From: Clostridia bacterium
GTDB taxonomy: Bacteria > Bacillota > Clostridia > TANB77 > CAG-508
Length of the DNA stretch: 49,009 nt
Assembly: GCA_017936925.1 (NCBI GenBank)
Contig: JAGBEP010000012.1
Span: forward strand, 1 to 49,009
Reading direction: 5' to 3'
Shown here in pieces: positions 33,974 to 42,265 of this stretch. The notes below the pieces were generated by a model. That model searched no databases, had not been told where the DNA came from, and saw only the letters and a program-made list of their open reading frames with translations. The position numbers and the translations under genes are program-made. Numbering within the stretch: the first letter of the stretch is position 1; every line of letters begins with the position of its first letter.

Positions 33974-34987
33974 ATGAAATACAAGGGCAGAACATTAGAT
34001 TCAAAAGAATATTTTTTAGCTGATATTTATAATGAAAGCAGAGGCATATACGAATATAGAAGAAAAGAGCCCCAAAATGAAACATCAAGAAAAAATCATA
34101 ATGGACTATTTCTAAAAATAAGTAAATGGAGTAATACTTTACATATAGGTGAATTAGTAGGATGTTTAATAGCACAAAAAATAGGATTTAAAACATGTGA
34201 TGTCGAACTTTTTCGTCAGCATAGAATAAGAAATTTATATGACATTGGAGCCATTAGTTATATAGAGCTAGCAAAAGATGACACAATCATTACAGCAGAA
34301 AGTCAGATAACAAGGCATAAAAAATTAAATAATATGCCATACCCAATCAGTCAAACAGTAGACATAGACACAATCTTTGATGCAATATTTAGATTAATGC
34401 AAACAGAACACAGACCCTATCAAGAATATCTAAAATTTAAACAAGATTTTATAAATATGATAATATTTGATATAAAAGTACTAAATTCAGATAGAACTTT
34501 AGAAAATTGGTTAATAAGAAAAAACAAAACTACAGGAGAAATCGATTTATATCCAATGTTTGATAATTCAGCAATATTAGGATTTGAAGAGAATGTTCCT
34601 CTAGAAACAGAAGGGGAAGAAGAATATGAAAAAATCGTAAAAGATTATAACGAAAAAGAAAAAACAATAGCAATAACTACTCCTAAAAAAAGAAATACAG
34701 AAAATCAGTCAGAAAGCTATAGAGAAGTTTTGATGTATTTATTGCAAAAATATCCAATAGAAACTAAAAAAGCAATTATCCAATCTGAGAAATTTACAGT
34801 TAAAGACCTAAAAGAAATTTTAGATGAAATATACCCTGGTAATAATGAAGGAGAATCACCTATTGAAATAGAAACTTCCAGAAAACAATTTGCAATAGAT
34901 TTATATCTATCAAGAGAAAAAGGAATAAAGGAAGTTATACAGGAATTTCAAATTGCTCAAAAGAAAAAAACAGAAGATCAAAAATAA
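33974..34987 (+). CDS. HipA-like kinase-fold protein
   Basis: A 337-residue protein. The stretch IKVLNSDRTLENWLI (about residues 169-183) followed by LYPMFDNSA (about 193-201) resembles the catalytic loop and metal site of HipA/CtkA-type Ser/Thr kinases (N.D...N and the D of YD). The N-terminal part has the SKWSNTLHIGELVGCLIA layout seen in such proteins. A central Glu-rich loop (about 208-235) is followed by a helical C-terminus. No HipB-like antitoxin lies next to it, so a toxin role is not supported. A regulatory kinase is as likely. Confidence 0.62.
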   Translation: MKYKGRTLDSKEYFLADIYNESRGIYEYRRKEPQNETSRKNHNGLFLKISKWSNTLHIGELVGCLIAQKIGFKTCDVELFRQHRIRNLYDIGAISYIELAKDDTIITAESQITRHKKLNNMPYPISQTVDIDTIFDAIFRLMQTEHRPYQEYLKFKQDFINMIIFDIKVLNSDRTLENWLIRKNKTTGEIDLYPMFDNSAILGFEENVPLETEGEEEYEKIVKDYNEKEKTIAITTPKKRNTENQSESYREVLMYLLQKYPIETKKAIIQSEKFTVKDLKEILDEIYPGNNEGESPIEIETSRKQFAIDLYLSREKGIKEVIQEFQIAQKKKTEDQK

Positions 34988-35027
34988 AAGAAAAAACCAT
35001 ACTGAAAAGTCAGCATGGCCTGTACAC

Positions 35028-35056
35028 TTGAAACACTATAAATTAAGTGTTATAAT
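35028..35056 (+). promoter_or_regulatory. Strong sigma-A promoter of a candidate small RNA
   Basis: TTGAAA (35028-35033), a 17-base spacer and TATAAT (35051-35056). No ORF with a ribosome site follows before the terminator. Confidence 0.75.
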
Positions 35057-35062
35057 GAAACA

Positions 35063-35170
35063 GGAGATTGATAGTCTCTATCAATACTCTGCTATATAGA
35101 AAAAAGTATTCCTAAATAAGCCTGATCCCGCAAGAATCGTGGCTTATGAAAAGGAATACTTTTATTTTTC
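35063..35170 (+). ncRNA. Candidate structured small RNA, about 105 bases
   Basis: Between the promoter and a terminator there is a short RNA with two hairpins. The first is GAG-ATTGATAG (35064-35074) with CTATCAAT-a-CTC (35078-35089). The second is a long two-part stem, AAAAGTATTCC (35102-35112) / GGAATACTTTT (35153-35163), with an inner ATAAGCC (35116-35122) / GGCTTAT (35141-35147) and an 18-base apical loop. T-rich sequence follows. It converges on the minus-strand gene at 35162. I do not recognise an RNA family. It is not an obvious 6S, SRP or tmRNA. Confidence 0.55.
35102..35170. terminator. Terminator hairpin between candidate sRNA and the 35162 gene
   Basis: The long two-part stem described for the sRNA is followed by TTTTATTTTT on the plus strand and reads as a terminator on both strands. 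Confidence 0.7.
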
Positions 35171-35545
35171 GCTTAGTAAAGAAACGCATCTAGAAAAAAT
35201 GATGAAAATAAACTCATACATTTCTTCATCCGAAAAATTATCTTCAATAAAATGCTTTATAGAAGTGAATGCTAATTTGAAATCATCATCCATATCTTTC
35301 ATCAGTGTTGTATAATCTAGGCGCGAATCGCCAGAGGTCTGAAATGTTTTGTAAAAAAGACTTCTATGATACATAACTTCTAATGCATCGTAAGCATCAA
35401 GTATTTGCTCCTCAAGAGCCACATATTCTTCAAAGCTACAAAGTCCAGAAACGTACTTAGGTCTGACATCTTTTAGCTTCTCTAAATCTCCTTCAATTAA
35501 GTTTTTATATTCTTCTATTTCATAACGAAAATAATGTTTATTCAT
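35162..35545 (-). CDS. Unknown 127-residue acidic helical protein
   Basis: I recognise no family. The ATG at 35545 has GAGAGGAG 8 bases upstream. The open frame continues for 23 more codons without a ribosome site. The protein is acidic and helical (EIEEYKNLIEGDLEKLKDVRPK..., FEEYVALEEQILDAYDALE). Codon use (TCG, CGC, GTA CGT) is somewhat less AT-biased than in its neighbours, which fits a transferred accessory gene. It is convergent with the candidate small RNA, and their 3' ends overlap. Confidence 0.62.
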   Translation of the reverse strand: MNKHYFRYEIEEYKNLIEGDLEKLKDVRPKYVSGLCSFEEYVALEEQILDAYDALEVMYHRSLFYKTFQTSGDSRLDYTTLMKDMDDDFKLAFTSIKHFIEDNFSDEEMYEFIFIIFSRCVSLLSEK

Positions 35546-35775
35546 AAAAACAACTCCTCTCAATTTTAAAAAATAAATTGCGGAGTATTTCGAGAGATTT
35601 TTCAATCGGATCACTATTTCATATTTTCAATGTACATATGCAAAAGCATACAAATACATTATACCACAAATATCGAGCAAAATCAATTATGTTAACTTGC
35701 AAATAAGTATAATTCTCATATTCCAATTTAAAAGAAAATATGATAAAATAATGCAAAATCTGTGAGGAGATACAA

Positions 35776-36459
35776 ATGAAAGCAAAAAAATTAATTCACA
35801 CGTTTTTTGAATTAGATAAAAAAGATAGAAAGATGTATATGCTACAAGTTGCTACATTAAATACTTTTATAGTCGGGCTAATCAAACTGTTTTTTGGAAT
35901 AATATATTCCTCTATATGGTTTTTCATGAATGCGGTATTTTATGGCATATTAACATTTTCAAAATATAGGTCAGTAAGAGATTATGCAAAAATAAAAAAG
36001 GTAAAAGATAGATCTCTTAGAAGAAGAATTGCATACAAAAATTACCTATACAACGGATGGTTGCTAATGTTACTTGGAATAGCCTACTTTATAATAAATT
36101 TAATAATGTTCAAAAGCGGAAACACAAATAATAATTTAGGTGGTTATCTAGTTTACTTAGTAGCATTATTATCTGCAACAAATATTACAATATCAATAAT
36201 AGAAGTAAAAAAATACAGAAGAAAACATGATCCTATAGTAGCAGCAGCATGTCAAGGAAATATAGCAAAAGCCTTAACTACAATTGTATTAACACAAGTG
36301 GTATTACTTGATGCGTTTGCAGAAAAATCAATAAAAATTGTAAAAATAGATGGTATAACTGGAATGTGTGTAGGAACAATTATTATATTATTAGGAATAC
36401 GAATGGTAATAAAGATTATAAAAGAAGATAGAGAAATTCTTCTAAAACCACATTTTTAA
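35776..36459 (+). CDS. Six-helix membrane protein of unknown function
   Basis: A 227-residue membrane protein with helices at about residues 26-44, 45-62, 93-111, 122-140, 165-183 and 197-215, and positively charged loops (VKDRSLRRRIAYK; EVKKYRRKHD). I recognise no family. The start follows GTGAGGAG. It lies 10 bases before metK and is probably cotranscribed with it, though a functional link is not evident. Confidence 0.7.
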   Translation: MKAKKLIHTFFELDKKDRKMYMLQVATLNTFIVGLIKLFFGIIYSSIWFFMNAVFYGILTFSKYRSVRDYAKIKKVKDRSLRRRIAYKNYLYNGWLLMLLGIAYFIINLIMFKSGNTNNNLGGYLVYLVALLSATNITISIIEVKKYRRKHDPIVAAACQGNIAKALTTIVLTQVVLLDAFAEKSIKIVKIDGITGMCVGTIIILLGIRMVIKIIKEDREILLKPHF

Positions 36460-36469
36460 GGAGGAAAAA

Positions 36470-37588
36470 ATGAACGAACTAGAAAAATATTATTTTACAT
36501 CAGAAAGCGTAACAGAAGGACATCCAGATAAGCTATGCGATACAATATCAGATAAAATATTAGATGAATGCATAAAACAAGATAAGAATTCAAGAGTTGC
36601 AGTTGAAACATTTGCTAGCAATAATTGTATAACAATAGCAGGGCAAATAACATCAAACGCCGAACTAAGCATAGAAAATCTTGTCAGAAATACAGTAAAA
36701 GAAATAGGATATTTTGGAGAAGAATATGATATAGATTACAAAACATGTAATATCCATATTGATATAACAAAACAAAGTCCAGATATAGCAATGGGAGTAG
36801 ATATAGGCGGTGCTGGAGATCAAGGAATAATGTTTGGATATGCTTGTACAGAAACAGAAAATTATATGCCATTTGCAATAAACATGGCTCATAAACTTTC
36901 AAAAAGACTAACAGATGTACGAAAAAGCGGAGAAATACCTTTTCTAGGTCCAGATGGAAAAACACAAGTAACAGTTGAATATGAAGGAAATATTCCTAAA
37001 AGAATAGAAACAATACTTGTATCTACTCAACACATGAAAACAGCAACATTAAAACAAGTAAGAGAAGCTATTATTGAAAAAGTAATAAAACCAACTATTC
37101 CAACAGAAATGATAGATAGCAAAACTAAAATATATGTAAATCCAACAGGAAGATTTGTAATAGGAGGACCTTTAGGAGACACTGGATTAACAGGAAGAAA
37201 AATAATAGTTGATACATACGGAGGGTATAGTCGCCATGGAGGAGGAGCTTTTTCAGGAAAAGATGCTAGCAAAGTAGATAGATCAGCAGCATATATGTTA
37301 AGACATATTGCAAAAAATATAGTTGCAAATGGACTAGCTGAAAAATGCGAAATTCAAGTATCATATGCAATAGGAATAGAAAAGCCACTTTCAATTTATG
37401 TAAATACTTTCGGAACAGGAAGAAAAACAAATCAAGAAATTATTAAAATAATAGAAGAAAAATTTGATTTAACACCAAAAGGAATCATAGAATATTTAGG
37501 TCTTCAAAAACCAATATTTTCAAAAACTACAAATTATGGACATTTTGGAAAAGAAAACTTACCTTGGGAAAAAGTTATCAAATTGTAA
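36470..37588 (+). CDS. metK: S-adenosylmethionine synthetase
   Basis: A 372-residue enzyme that makes SAM from methionine and ATP. The signatures are clear: FTSESVTEGHPDKLCDTISD at the N-terminus, GAGDQGIMFGYA (about 109-120) and GGGAFSGKDASKVDRSAAY (about 258-276), which carry the metal, phosphate and ATP ligands. The start follows AAGGAGGAAAA. No SAM-riboswitch-like leader is visible. The gene sits behind a membrane protein. Confidence 0.97.
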   Translation: MNELEKYYFTSESVTEGHPDKLCDTISDKILDECIKQDKNSRVAVETFASNNCITIAGQITSNAELSIENLVRNTVKEIGYFGEEYDIDYKTCNIHIDITKQSPDIAMGVDIGGAGDQGIMFGYACTETENYMPFAINMAHKLSKRLTDVRKSGEIPFLGPDGKTQVTVEYEGNIPKRIETILVSTQHMKTATLKQVREAIIEKVIKPTIPTEMIDSKTKIYVNPTGRFVIGGPLGDTGLTGRKIIVDTYGGYSRHGGGAFSGKDASKVDRSAAYMLRHIAKNIVANGLAEKCEIQVSYAIGIEKPLSIYVNTFGTGRKTNQEIIKIIEEKFDLTPKGIIEYLGLQKPIFSKTTNYGHFGKENLPWEKVIKL

Positions 37589-37757
37589 TTATATAAATAA
37601 CAACAGTAGCTTTCCTATAAATAAAAAGAAGATTAAAAATAATGGAATTACTATAAAAGTCATGAGTTTGAAATAATAAAAAATAACCAAAGAAACTGCA
37701 AGTAATTGCAAGTAATAATATTCAATAAAAGAAATTTCTACATAAGCAAATAAATGT

Positions 37758-37786
37758 TTGACACCATATGCAAAATCTGCTATAAT
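37758..37786 (+). promoter_or_regulatory. Consensus sigma-A promoter of the MATE-kinase fusion
   Basis: TTGACA (37758-37763), a 17-base spacer and TATAAT (37781-37786). The rest of the 326-base gap 37589-37915 shows a short direct repeat (TGCAAGTAAT twice near 37700) and the hairpin below, and nothing else. Confidence 0.85.
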
Positions 37787-37830
37787 AAAAAATACGCTTT
37801 TATCATAATAGATAGAAAAAATATAAATAA

Positions 37831-37871
37831 TAAAACAGTACTATCTTATTTAAAAGTAGTACTGTTTTATT
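37831..37871 (+). terminator. Leader hairpin or attenuator before the MATE fusion
   Basis: Perfect 12-bp stem TAAAACAGTACT (37831-37842) / AGTACTGTTTTA (37858-37869) with T-rich end. It lies 45 bases after the promoter and 47 before the start codon, so it can act as an attenuator. Confidence 0.65.
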
Positions 37872-37915
37872 TAATTCAAAAACTATATTATTAAAATACT
37901 TATGAGGAGAAAAAA

Positions 37916-39940
37916 ATGGAAAAAGAAAATATTTTAGGAACAGAAAAAATAGGAAAACTACTAAGAAAATTTGCTATTCCATGTGTTATATCAATGCTAG
38001 TAAATTCAATTTATAACATGGTTGACCAAATATTTATAGGATGGGGAGTTGGATATCTAGGAAATGGTGCTACAAACATAATTTTCCCAATAAATATAAT
38101 CTGCTTAGCTTTTGCATTAATGTTAGGCGATGGAACATCAGCATACTTAAGTTTAAAATTAGGCGAAAAGAAAAAAGATGAAGCATCTAGAGGAGTAGTT
38201 AGTGGAATACTTGCATCAATAGTAATTTCTGTAATATTCTTCGTAACAATAATTACATGTCTACCGCTACTTATTAATATATTTGGATGTACAGATTCAC
38301 TAAGACCATATGCACTAGAATATGGATACGCATTAGCAATAGGTTTACCATTCATGATGATAGGCACAACTTTAAATTCAGTAATAAGAGCTGATGGAAG
38401 CCCAAAATATTCTATGATATCAATGGTATCAGGAGCAATTCTAAATATTATATTAGATCCAATTTTTATATTTATACTTAAATGGGGAGTTAAAGGAGCA
38501 GCAATAGCAACAGCAATTAGTCAGATCTTAACATTTATTCTAAACATCTGTTATGTAAAAAAATTCAAATCTATTCAAATAAATAAAAAAGACTTAAAAA
38601 TAGATATAAAAGCAGTTTTAAAAGTAGCATCATTAGGAATAAGTAGTTTTATCACTCAAATGAGTTTTGTTATAGTTATGGCTGTCGAAAACAATCTACT
38701 AAATAAATTAGGAACAGCATCAAAATATGGTTCAGACATTCCAATTACAGTACTTGGAATAGTATTAAAAATAAATCAAATACTAAATAGCATAATAATA
38801 GGAATAGCTGTAGGCTCACAGCCAATAATAGGATATAACTATGGTGCAGGAAATGCAGAAAGAGTAAAATCTACTCTAAAAAGAGTTTTAGGAATCAGCA
38901 TAATTGTTAGCACAGTTGCTTTTATTTTATTCCAATCTATACCAGGCAAACTTATATCAATATTTGGAAGCGGAAATGAAAAGTATATAGAATTTGCATG
39001 TCTAGCATTTAGAAGATACCTATTACTAGTTATATGTAATGGAATACAAATTCCATCAGGAATATTCTTCCAAGCAATTGGAAAAGCGCAAAAAAGTGCA
39101 GTATTATCATTATCAAGACAAATCATATTTCTAGTTCCAGCAATGCTAATATTAGGAAATATTTTTGGAATTGAAGGAATTTTATTTTCCGGTCCAGTTG
39201 CAGATGGACTATCTTTTATAATAGCAGGAACACTAATAATTTCGGAAGTAAGAAAACTAGGAAAATCAGATATTCAAAGTCAATCATTAATAGATGATAC
39301 AAGTACAGATAATATACTACTAGAAAAAGCAGTAATTACTGTATCAAGAGAATACGGTTCAGGAGGAAGATACATAGCAAGACTTGTAGCAGACAAATTA
39401 GGGATAAAATTTTATGACAAAGATTTCATAAAAAGACTAGCAGAAGAAACGGGACTTTCTGAAGAATATATAGAAGAAAACGAACAAAAAAGAAAAACCT
39501 TAGACTCTTTAGAAAAAGATTCAATAACAGGACTTTCAGGAAAAGACACAATATTCATCAAAGAAAGCGAATTAATCCAAAGAATAGCTCAAGAAGAATC
39601 ATGCGTTATAGTAGGAAGATGTGCAGACTTTATATTAAAAGAGAACAAAAATGCAACAAAAGTATTTATTTATAATAGCGAAAAAGGAAAAATAGAAAGA
39701 GCAACAAAATTTTATAAAATGAACAAAGAAAACGCACAAAAAGAAATTAAGAAAATCGATAAGCAAAGAGCAAACCATTATAAATATTATACCGGAAGAG
39801 ATTGGAAAAATTATTCCAACTATGATATTTGTATAAATAGTGATACTTTTGGAGTAGAAGGATCAGCTGATATGATTTGTGATTTATTAAAAGCTAAAAT
39901 CAACAAAAATAAACAACAAACACATAAATTAAACACTTAA
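37916..39940 (+). CDS. Fusion of MATE efflux transporter and cytidylate-kinase-like domain
   Basis: A 674-residue protein. Residues about 1-450 form a MATE transporter with 12 helices (two MatE repeats, FAIPCVISMLVNSIYNMVDQIFIGWGVG at the start). A linker leads to a domain (about 470-665) like the cytidylate kinase 2 family: ITVSREYGSGGRYIARLVADKL is its P-loop-like start, FYDKDFIKRLAEETGLS and VGRCADFIL follow, and the late YTGRDWKNYSNYD region is present. This fusion is known from related Clostridia. The kinase-like part may bind a nucleotide or act as a regulatory domain. The start follows GAGGAGAAAA. Confidence 0.9.
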   Translation: MEKENILGTEKIGKLLRKFAIPCVISMLVNSIYNMVDQIFIGWGVGYLGNGATNIIFPINIICLAFALMLGDGTSAYLSLKLGEKKKDEASRGVVSGILASIVISVIFFVTIITCLPLLINIFGCTDSLRPYALEYGYALAIGLPFMMIGTTLNSVIRADGSPKYSMISMVSGAILNIILDPIFIFILKWGVKGAAIATAISQILTFILNICYVKKFKSIQINKKDLKIDIKAVLKVASLGISSFITQMSFVIVMAVENNLLNKLGTASKYGSDIPITVLGIVLKINQILNSIIIGIAVGSQPIIGYNYGAGNAERVKSTLKRVLGISIIVSTVAFILFQSIPGKLISIFGSGNEKYIEFACLAFRRYLLLVICNGIQIPSGIFFQAIGKAQKSAVLSLSRQIIFLVPAMLILGNIFGIEGILFSGPVADGLSFIIAGTLIISEVRKLGKSDIQSQSLIDDTSTDNILLEKAVITVSREYGSGGRYIARLVADKLGIKFYDKDFIKRLAEETGLSEEYIEENEQKRKTLDSLEKDSITGLSGKDTIFIKESELIQRIAQEESCVIVGRCADFILKENKNATKVFIYNSEKGKIERATKFYKMNKENAQKEIKKIDKQRANHYKYYTGRDWKNYSNYDICINSDTFGVEGSADMICDLLKAKINKNKQQTHKLNT

Positions 39941-39954
39941 TACAAAGTAAGTAT

Positions 39955-39983
39955 TTGACAGGAAGTCAAGGTAATGTTACAAT
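39955..39983 (+). promoter_or_regulatory. Promoter of the tyrS leader
   Basis: TTGACA (39955-39960), a 17-base spacer and TACAAT (39978-39983). Confidence 0.8.
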
Positions 39984-39989
39984 ATTTAC

Positions 39990-40217
39990 ATAATTTAATT
40001 TAACTATGTAATAAAAAGAAGCTAGTAGAATTTCATAATTGTTTTAAAGAGAAATAATGGTTGGTGAAAATTATTAACATGTGATATTTGAATTACAATT
40101 CTTATAGTAGTTAGCGAGTAGCTTCGAAAAGCTATTAATGAGGTAATTATTAAAATTATAAATAAAGGTGGTACCACGAAGACTGATTCGTCCTTTAAGG
40201 AAGAGTCGGTCTTTTTA
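39990..40217 (+). promoter_or_regulatory. Tyrosine T-box riboswitch leader
   Basis: The leader has the T-box sequence AAGGTGGTACCACG (40165-40178). A specifier candidate TAC lies in GAATTACAATTC near 40090, fitting tyrosine and the gene downstream. Uncharged tRNA-Tyr would pair with it and antiterminate. The specifier was picked by eye, and the rest of the fold was not computed. Confidence 0.88.
40179..40217 (+). terminator. T-box terminator
   Basis: AAGACTGATTC pairs with GAGTCGGTCTT (one or two wobbles), followed by a T-run, directly after the T-box sequence. Confidence 0.85.
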
Positions 40218-40273
40218 TATTTTAGAATCGTTAAACTTTATAATAAAAAACGTTTAGCTAAGGAGGTGAGGCT

Positions 40274-40369
40274 ATGACCCAAAGGCTTAATATAGAAAAA
40301 GTTAACCAAGGGTTATTCTATAGTAATTCATATTTAAAAGAAAATTTAATTAAAGGTAAAGGAGATTAG
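40274..40369 (+). CDS. 31-codon ORF between the T-box and tyrS
   Basis: The ATG at 40274 follows a near-perfect AAGGAGGTGAG site at 6-base spacing. The product is 31 residues (MTQRLNIEKVNQGLFYSNSY plus 11 more), with two Tyr codons (TAT). It ends at TAG 40367-40369, three bases before the tyrS ATG, and the ribosome site of tyrS lies inside its last codons. It could be a leader peptide or simply a short coupled gene. The ribosome site argues that it is translated. Confidence 0.6.
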   Translation: MTQRLNIEKVNQGLFYSNSYLKENLIKGKGD

Positions 40370-40372
40370 AAT

Positions 40373-41530
40373 ATGAATGAATTAGAAAATATTAAACGAA
40401 AAGCTGTTCAAATATTTTCAGAAGAAGATTTAGAGAAAAAATTAAATAGTGGAAAAAAATTAATAATAAAACTAGGTGCAGATCCTTCAAGACCAGATTT
40501 GCATATAGGACACAGTGTTGTATTAAGAGTATTAAAATCATTTCAAGATATGGGACATGAAGTTGTTTTTGTTATTGGAGATTTTACTGCAATGATTGGA
40601 GATCCATCAGGAAAAAGCAAAACCAGACCAGCTTTAACATGGGAAGAAACTAGAAAATCTGCAGAAACATATTTTAAACAAGCCACCAAGATTTTAGATA
40701 AAGAAAAAACTCGTATAGCATTTAATTCAGAGTGGCTCTCTAAGCTAAGCTTTGAAGAAGTTATAAAACTTACATCTAAATATACTGTTGCTAGAATAAT
40801 GGAAAGAGATGATTTTAAAAATAGATATGAAAACAATCTACCACTATCTATGCACGAATTATTATATCCATTAATGCAAGGTTATGACTCTATTGCGCTA
40901 AATGCAGATATCGAAATTGGAGGAACTGACCAAACATTTAACTTACTTGTTGGAAGAGAACTTCAAAAAGACTATAATCAAACTCCACAGCTAGTAATGA
41001 CTTTTCCGCTTCTTGTAGGCTTAGACGGAAAAGAAAAAATGAGCAAATCATTAGACAATTATATAGGATTAAACGATTCACCTTTCGAAAAGCTAGAAAA
41101 GAGTATGAAAATTCCTGATAATGTATTAAGAGAATATTTTGAACTAGCTACTGATTTGCCAAATAGCAAAATTGACGAAATTATGGATTTAGATATCAGA
41201 GAAGCTCATTTTGAATTTGCAAAAGAGCTAATTAAAATGTATGACAATGTAGAAGAATTTGAAAATTTAAAAAATAGATATCTAGAAATTGCAAGTGGTA
41301 GTATTCCAAATAATATTCCATCATTTAAAGTTAACTGCAAAAAAATAAACATTTGTGATTTGCTTGTCTTAGTAGGATTTGCAGCTTCTAGAAGCGAAGC
41401 AAAAAGGATGATAACAGGAAATGGGGTTAAGATTGATTCTAAAACAAAAAACAACATTACAGAAGAAATAGAAATTAAAGGAGAAAAAGTTTTACAATTC
41501 GGGAAAAATAGATTTCTAAGAATAAAATAA
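40373..41530 (+). CDS. tyrS: Tyrosyl-tRNA synthetase
   Basis: A 385-residue class I synthetase that charges tRNA-Tyr. The HIGH signature is at residues 44-47 (LHIGHSV) and KMSKS at 222-226. The fragment GADPSRPDLHIGH is characteristic of this TyrRS branch. A C-terminal S4 RNA-binding domain (LLVLVGFAASRSEAKRMI...) is present. It follows the T-box leader and the 31-codon ORF, with its own AAAGGAG site. Confidence 0.97.
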   Translation: MNELENIKRKAVQIFSEEDLEKKLNSGKKLIIKLGADPSRPDLHIGHSVVLRVLKSFQDMGHEVVFVIGDFTAMIGDPSGKSKTRPALTWEETRKSAETYFKQATKILDKEKTRIAFNSEWLSKLSFEEVIKLTSKYTVARIMERDDFKNRYENNLPLSMHELLYPLMQGYDSIALNADIEIGGTDQTFNLLVGRELQKDYNQTPQLVMTFPLLVGLDGKEKMSKSLDNYIGLNDSPFEKLEKSMKIPDNVLREYFELATDLPNSKIDEIMDLDIREAHFEFAKELIKMYDNVEEFENLKNRYLEIASGSIPNNIPSFKVNCKKINICDLLVLVGFAASRSEAKRMITGNGVKIDSKTKNNITEEIEIKGEKVLQFGKNRFLRIK

Positions 41531-41691
41531 GTTTGGATAAAACAGGTACTAAATATGTAAAAAACTAATTAATTTACTTAAATAAAATCAAAATAAGAAA
41601 AACTATGAGATAATAACCAAAAGCAAGGTACCTTGATATATTGTTACATTAGTGATAATTTTAAAAGTGTAAATTATTCTGGAAGCTGTAT

Positions 41692-41820
41692 ATGGAATAT
41701 CTAGATATACTAGATGAAAATGTAAACTTAACAAAAAATCAAAAAGAACGAAACCTAGCTCATATAGATGGGAGAAAAATATATTATGAAAATTTATTTT
41801 GGACATTCAAGAGAATTTGA
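41692..41820 (+). pseudogene. Possible truncated NUDIX hydrolase N-terminus
   Basis: A 42-codon ORF whose first 27 residues (MEYLDILDENVNLTKNQKER and on through AHIDG) resemble the N-terminus of a NUDIX hydrolase, but the catalytic Nudix box is absent. The ORF then runs into the next gene in another frame and ends at TGA 41818-41820. It looks like the broken end of a deleted gene. The start ATG at 41692 has no strong ribosome site. Confidence 0.45.
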
Positions 41821-42151
41821 TTATGAAAAAGAATTATATGAATACATTAGAAATGATAACGTGATATCAAAAGAAAATATTATTTTACCACATGAAAAAG
41901 GATATGAAGGAAATAATTCAAGAGAGTTTTATGCTAGCTTAGATTTATTTATTGCAGAAATAAGCTATCCGTCAACAGGATTAGGAATTGAACTTGGATG
42001 GGCTTATGACGAGAATATCCCAATAATATGTATATATAAAAAAAGTAGCAAATTTTCTTCATCTTTAAAAGTCATAACTAATAATTTCTACGAATATAAA
42101 AACACTGATGAATTAATAAGTATTATAAAAAAAGTAATATTGAAGAAATAA
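41786..42151 (+). CDS. Nucleoside 2-deoxyribosyltransferase-like protein
   Basis: A 121-residue protein. The N-terminus MKIYFGHSREFDYEKELYEY and the motif AEISYPSTGLGIELGWAYD (about residues 55-73, with a catalytic Glu in GIELG) are those of the nucleoside 2-deoxyribosyltransferase fold. It could remodel nucleosides or hydrolyse their base bonds. I set the start at ATG 41786 because GGGAG lies 9 bases upstream. An earlier ATG at 41768 has none. It overlaps the NUDIX remnant. Confidence 0.75.
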   Translation: MKIYFGHSREFDYEKELYEYIRNDNVISKENIILPHEKGYEGNNSREFYASLDLFIAEISYPSTGLGIELGWAYDENIPIICIYKKSSKFSSSLKVITNNFYEYKNTDELISIIKKVILKK

Positions 42152-42265
42152 AATATTAGTATTCTTAAAAGCAAACATATTTTCGTAAAGTAGAATTTAT
42201 CATTGATACCTAGTAACATTTTTATCCTAGACTGCATATTATAGTCCAAAAGGAGGATATGTGTG

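Noticed and set aside
41603..41806. 67-residue minus-strand ORF upstream of the deoxyribosyltransferase-like gene
   Set aside because: No ribosome site, and it overlaps the start of a better-supported gene.
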